A stretch of 64,000 bases of DNA from Favolaschia claudopus (taxonomy: Eukaryota > Basidiomycota > Agaricomycetes > Agaricales > Mycenaceae): contig JAWWNJ010000042.1 of assembly GCA_037176885.1 (NCBI GenBank), forward strand, positions 1,426,001-1,490,000. The letters are read 5' to 3'. Below, one piece after another: positions 1-11,217 of the stretch (its first letter is position 1; each line of letters begins with the position of its first letter). Under the pieces are notes generated by a model that was given only the letters and a program-made list of their open reading frames with translations, searched no databases and was not told the DNA's origin. The position numbers and the translations under genes are program-made.

Positions 1-2
1 AC

Positions 3-125
3 ACTTTGGGAATTCGCAACGCCCTTCACAAGTCGTACCCCACTAAGAGCGAGGCGCTCTCCATGTACGCTGCTGCCGTCGCACGAGGCGAGGTCTCGGT
101 TTTGACTCCCGTGTACATCCCGTAG
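3..125 (+). CDS. 3' end of an RNase H1 N-terminal-like domain protein (partial)
   Basis: Frame 3 is open from the window edge to a TAG at 123-125 and gives about 40 residues ending in ...TPVYIP. The stretch with YPTKSEALSMYAAAV and GEVSVL resembles the second half of the RNase H1 N-terminal (caulimovirus/viroplasmin-like) fold, in which a K-[SG]-[FY]-x-T-x-x-E-A segment is followed by a helix and a G-x-V-x-V strand. A complete gene with the same domain lies at 10272-11121, so this may be a relative. The start and any catalytic region lie outside the window. That it is the end of a gene is fairly secure; the domain call rests on a short match. Confidence 0.45.
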   Translation, partial: TLGIRNALHKSYPTKSEALSMYAAAVARGEVSVLTPVYIP

Positions 126-1076
126 GAATTCGATCGATTTATGTAGTATGAGCTATTTTTTACATCAAATGTATTCGTGTCTACGTAAATTTGAATCTCG
201 AGCGTCTTGCGAAATTCTTCTGTGTGCTGTGCCGGTGCAATTTGAGTGAATACCACCAAACAGACCTTGGAGCGCTTAATTGTCAGAGAGGTTTCTTGGG
301 CGCCTAAATCGAGAACTCCGGCTCGGATAATCGCATTGCGAACTTGCTAGCACTGATGACTATTTGAGTTCGAGTTTTATACTGCTAATATCAGGTTTTC
401 GAACGAGAAATGTGTTCACGGTGATTGTTCCAGTTGTCGCCCTATCAATAGAGCCAGAAAAATCGTCTCACCTAGTTGAATTCAGCTCAATCGCGACGAG
501 AATTAACCTCTCCCCTGCGAACTTGCCAGAAATTGGCCCAGGTGCGAACTTGCCAGCACCCGAGATGCCCGAAAGTCGTACCTGACTGTCGCGTTGAAGT
601 CCGACTAGGATTGAAACTTCACGAACTCAAAAGGTTCCCTTAACACTCCTTTATTCTAAAAGCACAGCAGGTAAGGAGAAAGCAACGATTTCTAAGAATT
701 CTTTTGGTCTCGCCGCCTTGCGAACTTGCCAGAAAGCACGGTTTTGAACATTGTCCTAAGTATCACACTGATACATTGACCATCTTTCGACGAGTTTCTG
801 TCTCAACACTTTTTCTGTTGACTTCAATTCTCAGAACTTGAACAATGCTATAGTTCAATACAAGTATTTGGTGCAATCCTTCGTCCTTCGTTTCTCCTCT
901 TTGAGCCCCAAGACCCCATCTGAACCCTCAACTTTTCGCTCTGTTGCGACTCACCAGAACTTCCCACGCGTTGGCCGGCGGCCACTGTCATCGTCGTTGA
1001 TCTGGAACATTGATTTGTTTATTTGTTTCACCCCTCTTGCTTCCTTCCACCACCTCCACCACCTCCGAGGCTCGTA
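126..1076. other. non-coding stretch with a repeated 13-mer
   Basis: I see no convincing gene here. The open frames are short and not protein-like. The end of the region is CT-rich with CCACCTCCACCACCTCC just before the ATG at 1077, as expected for a fungal promoter/5' UTR. The stretch contains four copies of a 13-base word listed separately. Confidence 0.5.
338..732 (+). repeat. four dispersed copies of GCGAACTTGCYAG
   Basis: The word GCGAACTTGC(C/T)AG occurs at 338-350, 517-529, 544-556 and 720-732, all on the same strand. Three copies read CCAG and the first reads CTAG. Spacing is irregular (179, 27 and 176 bases). They lie upstream of the gene at 1077 and may be sub-terminal repeats of a mobile element or protein-binding sites. 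Confidence 0.6.
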
Positions 1077-1906
1077 ATGACTGACTCACGCAACTCAATA
1101 CCCAACGCTCACGTCCGCCGCAAGCGTCGAAGAATCCGACCTCTGCTTCCCGCTACAGCGTATCCTCCACCAATGAAATCGAAGTATCGGCTTGCGCGGC
1201 AGACGGAGTACCAAATTCTGTGCGTATTCTTCCTACTCCGAACCCACAATTTCTTCTCTCATGCGAATTTACTCAGTCTCCAGCGACATCTCGATCGAAA
1301 TGAAAAGGCAAGAGTACGCATGGCACGGTATGTCAATACTTGGAAACACGACGTTTTGCCCAACTCGCGAGCTTTGCAGAAAGCGCGCTGCTCTCAAAGC
1401 TGGACCAGTAGAATCGCAACGGATTGCGGCTGAACGGGAACGGGGGTACCAAAGCCACTATCGTGCCGGGTGCGTAACACACACGTGTTGCCTCTATTTA
1501 TCAACTCACAGATCTCTTCAGGCACCGAGAGTTGTTGCGGGACCTGGATCTCGCGCGACGCATGAGGTGAGTTCTCATTTTCGTTTTTTTTGACTTTATG
1601 GCTGCGTTTGGGATTCCTCACAGCGAACATAGAAAGTATGAAGAGCTCTACGGCCATGAGGCGTTGATTGCGTATGCGGAGGGCAGGAAAGAGCGCCGCC
1701 GCAACGCAATAGCTAGGAGGCGTGCAAAAGAACCATACCACAGCGATCACGACATGGAGGACTCGTCTGCTGAGGAAGACGGCATTCTCAGCGACGACTT
1801 CCTGGACGCAGACAACGAGGACGACGGCGACGACGGCGACGACGACGACGACGACTCCCTGGACGCAGACGACGACTCGTTGATGCAAGGCGATGCAAGG
1901 CGATGA
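1077..1906 (+). CDS. small basic protein with an NEKARxRMA-type helix and an acidic tail, 203 aa
   Basis: Five exons (1077-1219, 1277-1327, 1380-1469, 1522-1566, 1624-1906) join in phase through GT-AG introns of 52-57 bp to give 203 residues. The middle is a charged, helix-forming stretch with NEKARVRMARKRAALKAG, and the C-terminus is an acidic run (ADNEDDGDDGDDDDDD). I recall this pattern from small uncharacterised Agaricomycete proteins, but know no function. The minus-strand gene at 9283-10001 carries the same helix motif (NEDSLREKARIRMAA), so the window has two family members. Basic helix plus acidic tail would suit a nucleic-acid-associated protein; that is inference only. The start is the first ATG in frame after a CT-rich leader. 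Confidence 0.65.
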
Positions 1907-2043
1907 TGGCAGCGATTGCACTCAACTCTTTCCCTCCACATCTCGGCCTCAGATTTGCTCGCTCTCTTAATATGCTGTCCCACCGCTGTCGATTAGTTTT
2001 GTTTTTTGCATAAGTTAACTCAATTTCAATCTGGTTTGTTCGA

Positions 2044-2535
2044 ATGGCAACTCTGGAACTTGACTTTGACAACGGGAAATCGACAGACTGCACCGACATC
2101 ATTCACAACAACGCCACCGCTCTCGAACAACAAATGACTTTGTACGATCTACAGCTTGGCCTTGACAACCGGTTTCCTTCCACATTTACAACAGTAGGTC
2201 TCTTCCGAGTCTTCCTCTAATATCAAATCCGGAATTTCTGAGTCGTCAACAGCATCATCTACCACTTCCGTAAGCTCCTGGTGCGGACGTTGTTTGAGTC
2301 GGAAGGAAAAGTCCATACTGATTCCGAAAGATTAGCGCATGAAATTGCCAACGAGAAGAGGAGTCTCACGCCCACGAGTTTCCATATACTACAGGGCAAC
2401 CGTATGAATAGTCAAGGATCGCATCATCTACGCAGAGTCAGAAAGGGAACATGGAGGACGTCGAAAAGGTCTGACAGCTGTGGTTCGGCATGGGGGTTCG
2501 AGGTGAAGTATCGCTTCCTTCAACATTGTATTTAA
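2044..2535 (+). CDS. possible small gene of unknown function
   Basis: An ATG at 2044 opens a frame starting MATLELDFDNGKSTD. A second protein-like stretch (IIYHFRKLLVRTLFESEGK) lies at about 2258-2400 and runs to a stop at 2533-2535. One way to join them in phase is an intron of about 80 bp beginning at GTTTCC near 2171. The stronger-looking donor GTAGGT further on would put the second part out of frame. It converges on the minus-strand gene ending at 2579. Either the model or the gene could be broken. No family recognised. Confidence 0.3.
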
Positions 2536-2578
2536 CACTCGATCATTTCCCGTTGATTAAATCTGAAACGTATCTAGG

Positions 2579-3176
2579 CTAGTAATCCCCCGAGGACTGT
2601 GACTCGTTCGACAATTTCTGCCAGCGATCCTTCCGCTCCCACTCCTCAAGGCTGCGAATATCTTCCTGCCATTCTCGAATTTCCCATGGAGGAGCGGTCT
2701 TCATGTGGCACGCCATGGCTTGGTCCCAGTTCTCCCAAAACTTCTGTTCAGCAATGCGGTCTTCTTCAGCATGAGGATTGGGTGAGAGGGGTCTATGATA
2801 TCAATGAGTCACAAATTTCATGTGGTATCATCGGGTTGACGCACTCCAATTTGTCTTCCATCCACAGCAGCACGGTATCCGCGATGTCATTCATCGTCGC
2901 CCGCCAATTCTCCTCTCTAACCGGGTCCCAATCAACGACTTCGTGGGTCATGGGTGGAGATTGTGCAGCGAATCGCAATCTCGCTCGACGACGTTCAAGT
3001 TTTTCATGTTTGTCGTCAGCAGGCGACCTCATGACGGGCTTTTTCTTGGGCAATGGGAGAACTGCGCGAATGTTAGTACGGGGGGATGATAGTGGGCGGA
3101 ATGCTAACGAGATTTTTTCGGCATGGGTAATTGCGTGGTTGAGGGGGAAGGAGAAGAGCTGTTTTGAAATTCGCAC
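2579..3176 (-). CDS. uncharacterised charged protein, two exons
   Basis: On the minus strand an exon from 3176 (or from a later in-frame ATG at 3032, MRSPADDKHEKLERRRA) to 2845 is followed by a 52-bp intron (2793-2844; donor GTGCGT, branch-like CTCAT, acceptor ATAG). A second exon runs 2792-2579 and ends ...SSGDY. The phase fits: GA joins A to make Glu. The product is hydrophilic and rich in Trp, Glu and Arg (WDPVREENW, FWENWDQAM, LEEWERKDRW), so probably helical and intracellular. I do not recognise it. The N-terminal part before residue 49 may be upstream or intron sequence. Confidence 0.5.
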
Positions 3177-3294
3177 GTCTAGTAGGACGCTTTTATTCGT
3201 TTCCGGAAATCAGATGTCCTTCAATTCAGATGTAGTTCAAGACAGATAATAAATACGCAGTTTTTATAAAATACGACATCCCTACACGGAATTT

Positions 3295-4734
3295 TTATTT
3301 ACCAACAACCTCAAAAAGCTTGCTGAACAATTTAGCACTATCTCTCCCACGGCTGCGACGCATGTTCGTCCAGGCGGCGTGTTCCGCCAAGGTTGCGTCG
3401 CGAGCGAATTCAGCGTCCGTACGACGACCTTTCTCAAGCCACCGGTAAACTCCCGCACTGCAGAACTGACGGAAGATGTATCGCCGCTCATTCTTCCTGA
3501 CGGGAGTGATTGTGAATTCTTGAAAGCCGCTGGGGAAGATGACGGTGATGCCGGAAGGTATCTCAAACCGAGCACCGTCTTTGTTGTAGATCAGGTAGCC
3601 GCCGAGGCGGGAGTCGTAATCGCCGAAGAAGGTCATTGCTTCCATCATCCCAAGGGCGGCGTCGCGATTCAACCCAGCTACAGGCTCGGGGTCAAAGTCC
3701 AATTGCGCTGTGGTGAATACCGAGTCTTCGAACGCGGGCTCCACGAGTCCAGTGGAGAGCAGGTCGTCCATCTTGTCCTTCGCAAAATCAAAGATACGCT
3801 CAGCGGATTGATGGAGCAAATCTGTCAGCCCGGTGAGGTTGAATATGTAAGCAGATACCGTGGACTCACGATTCTGATACTGTAGTATTACGACCAAGTG
3901 TTCAGGTGACGGGTGACAGGGACCTGTGAACTGAACACTTTTCGTTGTGGTGACGGTGACACTTGGGTTTTTTCGCCAAAAATGGATGAAAAACGTCAAA
4001 AAAATTCGGGCCGGCATTCGCCGGCCTACCATATAGGGTAATTTGCTGTGCTCTGAACACCTTATCCAGTGAACATTGTAGGTGACAGGTGACACCCAGT
4101 GAACACTTGGTCGAAATACTACAGTAGTCGGACATGAGTTTATAGCACGGGCTGGCTAGAATCTGGCGAGTTTCGACGACACCGGGCCCACTGATCTTGA
4201 TTTGGTGAATACCCTACAAAAAGCATTAATGCGGGAACGAGACGGGTCCAAAACAATAATGCTTACTGCTGGTTTGGAAGCCTCAACGTCAACCTTGAAT
4301 GTCGTTTGAGTTGACACAAATCAAAGTCATAAATATGGCACTTACCTCGACGGCGGGAGCATTTTCGTTGACGACAACCTAAAACAAAAGCAGTCAAAAT
4401 CAGACGCACCAAAAAAATACGCAGGAAACGAACCTCGCTGCCGCTCCGCCTCTGCGGCTTCAACAATTCATACGGTTCCTGTGACTCACAATGAATACTT
4501 GATTAAATCAGATTTGAATTAGATTACCATGGCCTCGACTCCGTGCCACATACCAGCCCTCAACATTGCACGACGGTTGCCAAGATGACCGAATTCACCG
4601 AAGTGGTAAGCTCGGCGGGCGTAGCCGCCAGCATCAAAGGTGCTGTCGATCCACAATTTTTTGAGACCCTTGGGACCAGGCGAGATGAGAGCGATAAGAT
4701 TGTTTTGAATATCAACGAGGGGCACCTTATAGGC
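3295..4734 (-). pseudogene. dioxygenase-like gene (TET/JBP-like fold suspected), disrupted by a MITE
   Basis: Minus-strand exons at 4528-4734, 4434-4478, 4346-4378, 4267-4293, 4127-4213 plus 3870-3879, and 3295-3821 join in one phase only if the MITE at 3878-4126 is ignored. With it the exon gains a frameshift and a stop. The last exon reads like a double-stranded beta-helix core (FFGDYDSRLGGYLIY, FEIPSGITVIFPSGFQEF, ERRYIFRQFCSAGVYRW). That layout recalls the TET/JBP-like oxygenases known to accompany KDZ transposons in mushrooms. The expected iron ligands are not evident: where I expect H-x-D there is N-R-D, and the distal His position has no His, while the later Arg (ERRY) is present. So even the unbroken protein may have lacked activity. 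The 5' end is not found upstream of 4734. Family assignment is tentative; the disruption is well supported. Confidence 0.5.
3878..4126. mobile_element. MITE with TA target duplication
   Basis: The left end reads TA-CTGTAGTATTACGACCAAG and the right end is its near-perfect reverse complement (CTTGGTCGAAATACTACAG-TA). The terminal inverted repeats run about 27 bp with one mismatch; further in, the GTGACAGG-type words recur. The element proper is 3880-4124 (245 bp) between TA dinucleotides, as for Tc1/mariner-type elements. It has no coding capacity and a central GGCCGGCATTCGCCGGCC palindrome. It sits inside an exon of the minus-strand gene at 3295-4734. Confidence 0.85.
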
Positions 4735-4740
4735 CTAAGA

Positions 4741-4800
4741 TAATGCGTTATATCCCGGGGAGACTCGGCAGATCAAACGCGTTATCTTGGGGGTAACCAA
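4741..4800. repeat. left inverted repeat of the proposed KDZ element
   Basis: This segment contains CCCGGGGAGAC followed by AACGCGTTA about 20 bases on. Its reverse complement matches 15112-15176 in the same order and spacing, by eye at roughly 70% over about 60 bp. It lies between the dioxygenase-like gene and the stop codon of the first KDZ transposase. Confidence 0.5.
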
Positions 4801-5064
4801 ATATGGAAACCCCGGAACACCACGGAACCGGGCGGGCTTCTGCGGGATTTTCCCAAATGCTCTGCCGCCTTCTCGGCATTCAACCGAGGCTCGGCAAATC
4901 ACATATTGTTGTTCTAGCACGGCTCCCCCGGCAGAAACGCAGCAAAAACACAATTAAAACAACAAAAAACAAGGATAGATTACGTTTAGAAGCATCCTTT
5001 CCCACACAGCCTTTGACAGCTCGTCATCTGTCAAACCTGTCAATCCGGAAGACGCCGGAACCCA

Positions 5065-8000
5065 TCAATCATCGTCCACCTCACCCCCCATGAGCAGCTC
5101 CTCGTCGCTCTCGATATCCCCACGCTCTTCTGCTTCTGCATCTTCATCTTCCTGGTCACTACCCTCAGCACCATGTTCAGCCCCTCCACCAATGTCCCCA
5201 ATCGAAATCACGGGATCCCAACTTGCTTGCCACACCCTGCGCTTCTTTCCCTTCGCCACTTTCGCCTCCGTTCGCGTCGTTTCCGCTCTTTCGGCCAATA
5301 CCCGATACAGCTGAGCTTGCTTCATTGCGTATGCAAGCATCCCCTCCGCCTCCGCAGCCGGGATTGTGGAAGTTGGCACGGCGATGGCTCGCCGAATCCA
5401 AATGTTCTCCCGATGGGCATACGAAATGGGCAAACGACGCCATTCCTCCTCCAATAGCCGCACCTCTTCAGCCCACCGCCGACTCCTTGCCCATGCTTTT
5501 GCCCATTCAATCCTCAACGCTATGTACATAAGAAAAATTAGAGGACGCAATAAATTGTAGCTCAAATTGAATATTACTCACCATCCTCCATTTCTTCCTC
5601 TGTGCCGGCTGTTTCCGCCATCGTCCAGATCCATGAGATCTCTCGCATGTTTTCCCCGCCTCTCGTAGTCATGTCCTCATCCTCCTCATCTAACGGTGGC
5701 AGCAATCCGTCCTCCCGCATCTCACTTTCCCTCTCCAACCGCCGCTCCGTCGCTCGCCGACGTTTATCAGCACTCCGAGAAACCTGCTCGGCGTCCTGCA
5801 TGCACCGGATGTCTTCTTTGCGCAGCTGCCGGCACCCTACTTTTGAGACGTCGCCATCGAGCAGCCGTAAACGGGCTTGCCAAGCCATTTGGTACTTCTC
5901 GGAATGAAGCCGAATCTTGCTTTCATTCCGAGCCACGATGGTTCGTGACCGCGTGTTCATGCCCTGGTGTCGCGCGTTGTTTTTCTTGTACAATAGAAGG
6001 CGGGACTTGATATGTAATTGATTCCGCAGGCGGGGAAGAGCGGTCCGACATTGAGCAGCACGGAGCGCGCTCTCCACCTCAACTACACCCTTCATACAAC
6101 CAACCTCGCGGTCGGCTGCCGACAAAGACGAAGGGAGCATGAGCGGAACGTTCTCCGCGACCTCATCGTCTGGCGCGGAACGTCGAGCCAAGACTTGAAT
6201 TGCAGCTGGTGTGTACGTTGCCTGAAGTTTGCGGAAGCGGTTGATACCGCGGTTTAGCTTGGCACGCTGATCTTTCATGTTGATCTGCTGGGCGGTTGTC
6301 CCGGCTTTCTTTAATTCCGCTTGAACGCGGACCCGCCGCCTAAGTTTGTCAGAGAAAAGAAACAAGATCTCAGACGAAAACTCACTGCTGATCTTCCAGC
6401 TCCAACCCCGCTGCCACAAAACCACTGGGTGAGACTTCATGGAGTGCTATTCCCCCCTTCTTCGCCTCTTCCTCCTCCTCCTTTGCAAACTGTAGCCGTA
6501 CCTCCATCTCCGTCAAACCTGTCAACAAGATCAATCAGATGATGATTGTAGCATAGCTATCGGCGAAACGTACCCGTGAGTTTCATTTCGTATGGATTTT
6601 TCTGCTCCGGATCCCTCTCGAACTCCTCTACCATCCTCTTCCACACAGGAACACGCTCTATCTGCTGCAGACTGAAGTCTTCAAATGCTGCTCGCTGTGC
6701 AGCTGCTTCTTTCTTTGCAACGTCAAGACGTCGCCGCAAGATCGACGCTAATCAAATCAGTTAGTGACACATTGTTGCCATGAAACTAAGCACTTACGGA
6801 GCCCAATCGTTTTCAGCCAATTCCAAAAGCTCCAATGATCGTCTAGAGCGTCATGACGAGCGCCTGGACCACTGACCCTCGTGCTGCTCGCAATCGCACC
6901 AATGTTCGCCCACGGCCTCTCAATGCCTTCTCCATCTGTCTGCCCGCTCCCCGGCACCAAGTTCAAAGAAAACGTCACCTGGCACTCCAATGTATGCGCG
7001 TGAATGTGCATCTTAGGTATCACGAAGCGGAAGAGCTCGAGGATGAGCGTTATCCGTACGAGCGGCGGTAAGTTCTTCATCCGTTCCTTCAGCCATTTCC
7101 ACCACTGACACACAATGTCATAAGAAACTATTTTGCGAAGCTGAGCATCGAGGTGTCGTAGAATAGATCCAAATACATAATCCATATTGGCGAATCTAAG
7201 CAATGTCAATAACTGTCAGAACCTCCATGAAATGTACTTGCCTTTCACCCTTCTGCAAGTCTCCCACACCGTTCCGTTGTACAAACTCATGGCGGGCACA
7301 CACTCCCATCCCCACCCCGGTTGTGCTGTACCCTCGTGAAAACTTCGTATTTGCATAATCAAGCGCTGCTAAACCACTACAGGTACTCATCTACCGCAAC
7401 GAAATGTATTAGCGTGCAGCGTCAGGAAATATTCACCAGCACTTACCTCCTTCTGATCCGTTACAGTCAAAAGGTAATGTCGATACGGCGCATTTTCCAT
7501 CACGTACGCCCATCCCGTCCCAAGCCCCGGGTCTTTAAACTCACTTGAGATCATGCGCCGTTTTAAACGGAAGCATGCATCCAAGGCAATAAACATGACA
7601 TATAAAAATCTGCACCAGATCAGCGCCCTGAATCAGTTTGTAATGAAAACAACTTACTGGTCTTCTGGCGGCGCGTTCTCCCATCCCTCTGGTAAGTTGA
7701 CTTTGGGATCTGGACAAACAGGGCAAACAAGCGCCAGCTCGCCCGGAGCTGTACCCCATACTCCCGACGGATCGTGTCCTCGACCCGCGCGCTTCAGCAT
7801 GAGAAGATGTCGGTATTGCCGAGCGACTCGTAAGAAGATTTGGTAACGGTCCGAGGGCTTGAGGCCGGTGTTATCGGTGAGCCGCTCCAGCACGGCATAG
7901 AAATCGTAGGCGGTCATCTTCGCTTGTAGGGTGAGCAAGTGGAAACGATCCAGCGCGGTGAACGTGACGGCGGTCTGAGGTCGCTCGTCGCTCGCCGGAT

Positions 8001-8925
8001 ACCACCCCGCACGGAGAAGCTGTATATGGGGCTCAGCGCGTGTGGATGAATCGCAGCCGCAATAATTGATGTTGACGAGGTGGATCCCGTTGTCGTGGAC
8101 TACGACAAACTCAGAATAACCGTGCTGGGGACTAGCACAGGTTTCGCCAGGGGGATGACCAAGCTGTACCTCGAGTCCGAGGCTTCGCAGTGATGTCTTG
8201 GTGAAATAGATACCATTCCACTCCTTGCGAAGATATTTCAGTGTCGTTTACGATCGGTTGACTGTCGCGTACCTCGATTATGTGGAGAGGATGCTCTGCA
8301 TGCTTCCTCTTGCAGCAATCCCCACAGAAAAGTCCACCACCAAAACAATCCCGACAACGAAATTGCGGCTTCTTCGTCGGTACTCGACACTCTGGACACA
8401 ATTCTGAGCTAGCGTCACCGCATCCATCTCGACGCAGCAGCTGTACGAGATAAATATCTCGCAGCAGCCGCATCCAGCGGTTCATAGTCTCATCCTGCAA
8501 ACCAATTCACGCTAAGCAAGAGACAAGAGATAAATCAGACGTACCGCGGGTAGGAAACGCTTTGGGTTAGGGAGTCGCGGCAATGGGAGCTCCGGAGGAT
8601 CATCGTTGTCCAAGTCCGTCCTCATTTCATACCGTCCATCATCTACTTCAGGCGCGACTGACGAAGAAATATTGTTCCTTGATGTGGATGAGGAGGTGAT
8701 TCCTTGTCGAGCCCTTTTGAGTGGTGAAGGTGGGTCCACAGTCACTGCTTCGCGGTGTACCACGCGCCCATTCTCAGAAAGCCGGTCCACGAAGCTTGAG
8801 ATTGGGGCAGATTCAGGCGGCGTGATCAACGCGGCGACGCCGAAAACGTGAGTCGATGAGGAGGGAGCGGCCTCGGATGCTGGCTCTGCCCTTCGCTTTT
8901 TGGCGCGGAAACCCTTAGGAGCCAT
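5065..8925 (-). CDS. KDZ family transposase with CxC2 cysteine cluster, 1132 aa, intact
   Basis: Ten exons join without a stop: 8545-8925, 8273-8494, 7658-8223, 7447-7609, 7242-7390, 6798-7195, 6574-6747, 6386-6518, 5582-6339, 5065-5519. Introns are 46-62 bp. The N-terminus is disordered and basic (MAPKGFRAKKRRAEP). The CxC2 cluster is near residues 160-190 (CPEC, CRDC, FCGDCCKRKH, then EWNG). The RNase H-like catalytic core shows the expected acids: Asp near 400 in FIALDACFRLKRR, Asp near 520 in SYDIVCQWW, Glu near 583 in TDGEGIERPW. The C-terminal part is helical and ends in an acidic tail. It would cut and paste its own element in the nucleus. The intron after exon 5 begins GCAAGT, a GC-AG intron. 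All key residues and the frame are kept, so the enzyme could be active. Confidence 0.93.
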
Positions 8926-9282
8926 AGAGTGACAAGCAGATTAAATAAAGATGAATAATTTAGAAAAGAGTGGCGACAGAATGAGAGTCAAGGGAGAGAA
9001 AAGCCTTGATCAGTAGTATGACGGCATGGGCGCTTAGACAAGACTTGCAGTCCGAGATAAGCGCTGGCGGCAATTTCTTCGAGGAAATATTCGTCGGACA
9101 TCGACAAAAGCATATCTCATTCAAGTAAACAATAGGAATAATGTAGCTGTAGTGAAAGATCTAAATTGTCCCCAGAACAGCTGAAATAAGTCGGACAGCA
9201 GCATGGGAAGCCCCAGATACTGCAAAAGAATGAGGAGCCTGAGGGAGGAGCGTAGTAGCAGTCTTTTCAGTGAAACACACCT
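8926..9282. other. intergenic, presumed KDZ promoter
   Basis: No gene seen. This is the upstream region of the minus-strand KDZ transposase and the 3' flank of the next minus-strand gene. Confidence 0.5.
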
Positions 9283-10001
9283 CTACTTTGCCTTGCTAGT
9301 AGCTGCCGCTGTATGTTTAGCCCCTGAGACACTAGCGAGCCATGCTGCATCCGCTCTTGCTTGATCTCGCACTGACCGCTGATGGTATGCCTCCTCGCCG
9401 TACTTCTCAATGTAGGCTCTGGCGACATAATCAGCGCTCAAGAATGACAAGAATACATAGCATTGACCCACTGTTGACGCCGTAGACGCTGTTTAAAGGC
9501 TAGATATCCAGCCCGGCTGGTCATCTCGCTGTTAGCATCTGTGGGTATTTTTCAAGTGAATCACCCTCTCACGACTTCCTATATTTCTCGTGGGCTTGTT
9601 TAACCCCCGCAGCGTAAGCATCGGATATGCCGCCGGAGTCTTTCATGGCTTGACGATGTCTTGGGCCGAAATTAAGAGGTGAGAATGATGGACTATACTT
9701 GACCTACGCTGCCATGCGTATTCTTGCCTTTTCGCGCAGAGAATCCTCGTTTCTAGCGTTGACTGAGATTGTCGTAGGTAGTAGGTAGTAATACTACTGA
9801 CTTCCATCGATATTTTTGCGAGGCTTCGAGTCTGGCGGCCTTGGTCGCTTCGGAGATGGGTCGGCAATTTTTTGAATTTTTGGCTGTTTTTGCACCACTA
9901 CGCCAGAGTTTGAGGCCCAAGACAGGTTTAGAGTGAAGCAAGCAAGTCAACCTAGCTGAGGGTTCAGAAGTTGAAGCAGCTAGAGCAGTTTGAGATTTCA
10001 T
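9283..10001 (-). CDS. small basic helical protein, about 174 aa
   Basis: Exons 9802-10001, 9708-9752, 9573-9659, 9472-9528 and 9283-9418 join in phase through introns of 44-53 bp and end ...AAATSKAK. The first exon may hold an extra in-frame 54-bp intron (GTTGAC...CGTAG), which would shorten the product to about 156 aa. The core has ASQKYRWK followed by NEDSLREKARIRMAA and a Tyr/Ala-rich helix (SDAYAAGVKQAHEKYRK). It is the same family as the gene at 1077-1906. Function unknown. It lies head-to-head with the RNase H1 N-terminal-like gene at 10272, inside the proposed KDZ element. The start is the ATG at 9999-10001. Confidence 0.65.
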
Positions 10002-10271
10002 AGTAGTCGTCAAAAGTCAAGAAGTGTGAATGATCACTTACAGGTTTCGAGATTGGAATAACGGCGAAACTGAGAATTGCATATATGTCCATAAATTCTA
10101 TCAAAAATACAGAAAGGCAGCCAAACATGTAGAGAACAAAGCTGTCAATTCACTTTGTGGCCGTTTCTATTGTGCAAAGAGTTATAGGTGTTTCGTTTCC
10201 AGAGAGAGGCCGAAACGAGTTCGCCATCACCCCGTAACGAGTTCGCAATAACGCTTGCTATTCTTACACTG

Positions 10272-11121
10272 ATGTCCCAATTTTGTACCCCCACTTACCA
10301 CCCTTCCTCTGGCGATGAAGACATCGCGCGGCACTCTTCAAGAGCTGGCCTCTCCTTCTATACCGTTGGTGTAGGCTTTGTTCCCGGTATCTACACCCGC
10401 GAGTGAGTACATTCAAAGTTTTTCTGAATCTGATATCTGGCTTATTTTGGATCGTTCGAGGCATGCTGCGAGGGCACAAGTGGATGGTTTTTCGAATGGA
10501 AGATGGAAGAAAGCTGCTTCCTACGAAGGTGCTGTCGCAGAATGGAATCGGCAATGTGAGCTGTACCACGACCATGCCAACGAGCTCGGCTCCGACTTGT
10601 CGTCGCTCAGCGAGTCACCGCCCTCCTCTTTACTCTCAATGCTGTCGCTTTCGCCGACCGCACCCCCCACGCCCGTGTTGCCCAACCCGTCAGCACATCG
10701 CAAGCAACCTCTTGCGCTGTCGCCGTCACTCAGAATGCCGACGCCACACTCGGCCCCTTCCACGCCATCTCGAGGATCGCGCATCACTCCAGCTTCTGCT
10801 AATGCACCGGCGCCCTCTCGACCGTCGCCTGTCGTCTCGACCCGCTCTTCTCTTTCGATGAGCTCCATCGAAGTCGTGCCGTCGACTCGTATTCCTGGTC
10901 AATGGAGGGAGGGGGATACTCTGTGGGGGATTGAAGGATCCATGATGCTTTTTGAGGATAGGTACGACACTATTACTGTGTTACAGTGGAGCAGTGCTAA
11001 CGAGGCGTAAAGATATGATCTGATAGATCACTTCTACCAGAGGAGACTCTCTCCGGCGCGGGTAATGGAGGGTGTCGTTCGCAGGGAATTGGAAGATTTT
11101 GTTTCGCAAGGCGCTCAGTAG
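10272..11121 (+). CDS. RNase H1 N-terminal-like (viroplasmin-type) domain protein, 246 aa
   Basis: Three exons (10272-10402, 10461-10961, 11013-11121) join in phase. Residues about 25-75 read FYTVGVGFVPGIYTREH, AQVDGFSNGRWKKA and AVAEWNRQCE, which fits the RNase H1 N-terminal fold: Y-x-V-x-x-G-x-x-P-G-I-Y, then Q-V-x-G-F, then K-K. That fold binds RNA-DNA hybrids or double-stranded RNA. No RNase H catalytic domain follows. Instead there is a long Ser/Pro-rich linker and a C-terminal helical piece (RYDLIDHFYQRRLSPARV). Such orphan domains are common in mushroom genomes. Its place inside the KDZ element suggests a passenger or helper; that is inference. The second intron contains a textbook GCTAAC branch site. 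Confidence 0.7.
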
Positions 11122-11217
11122 ACTGTGTTACGTTGTTTTATGAATATATTGTGTAACGTCTTCCGTCTGAGCTGAAGTGCAAGCAAAAGCGATATATTAG
11201 ATATAGAGATACATGTA

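Noticed and set aside
1394..1921. 175-aa minus-strand frame
   Set aside because: It is antisense to the spliced gene at 1077-1906, and its low-complexity Val run mirrors the GAC/GAT repeats.
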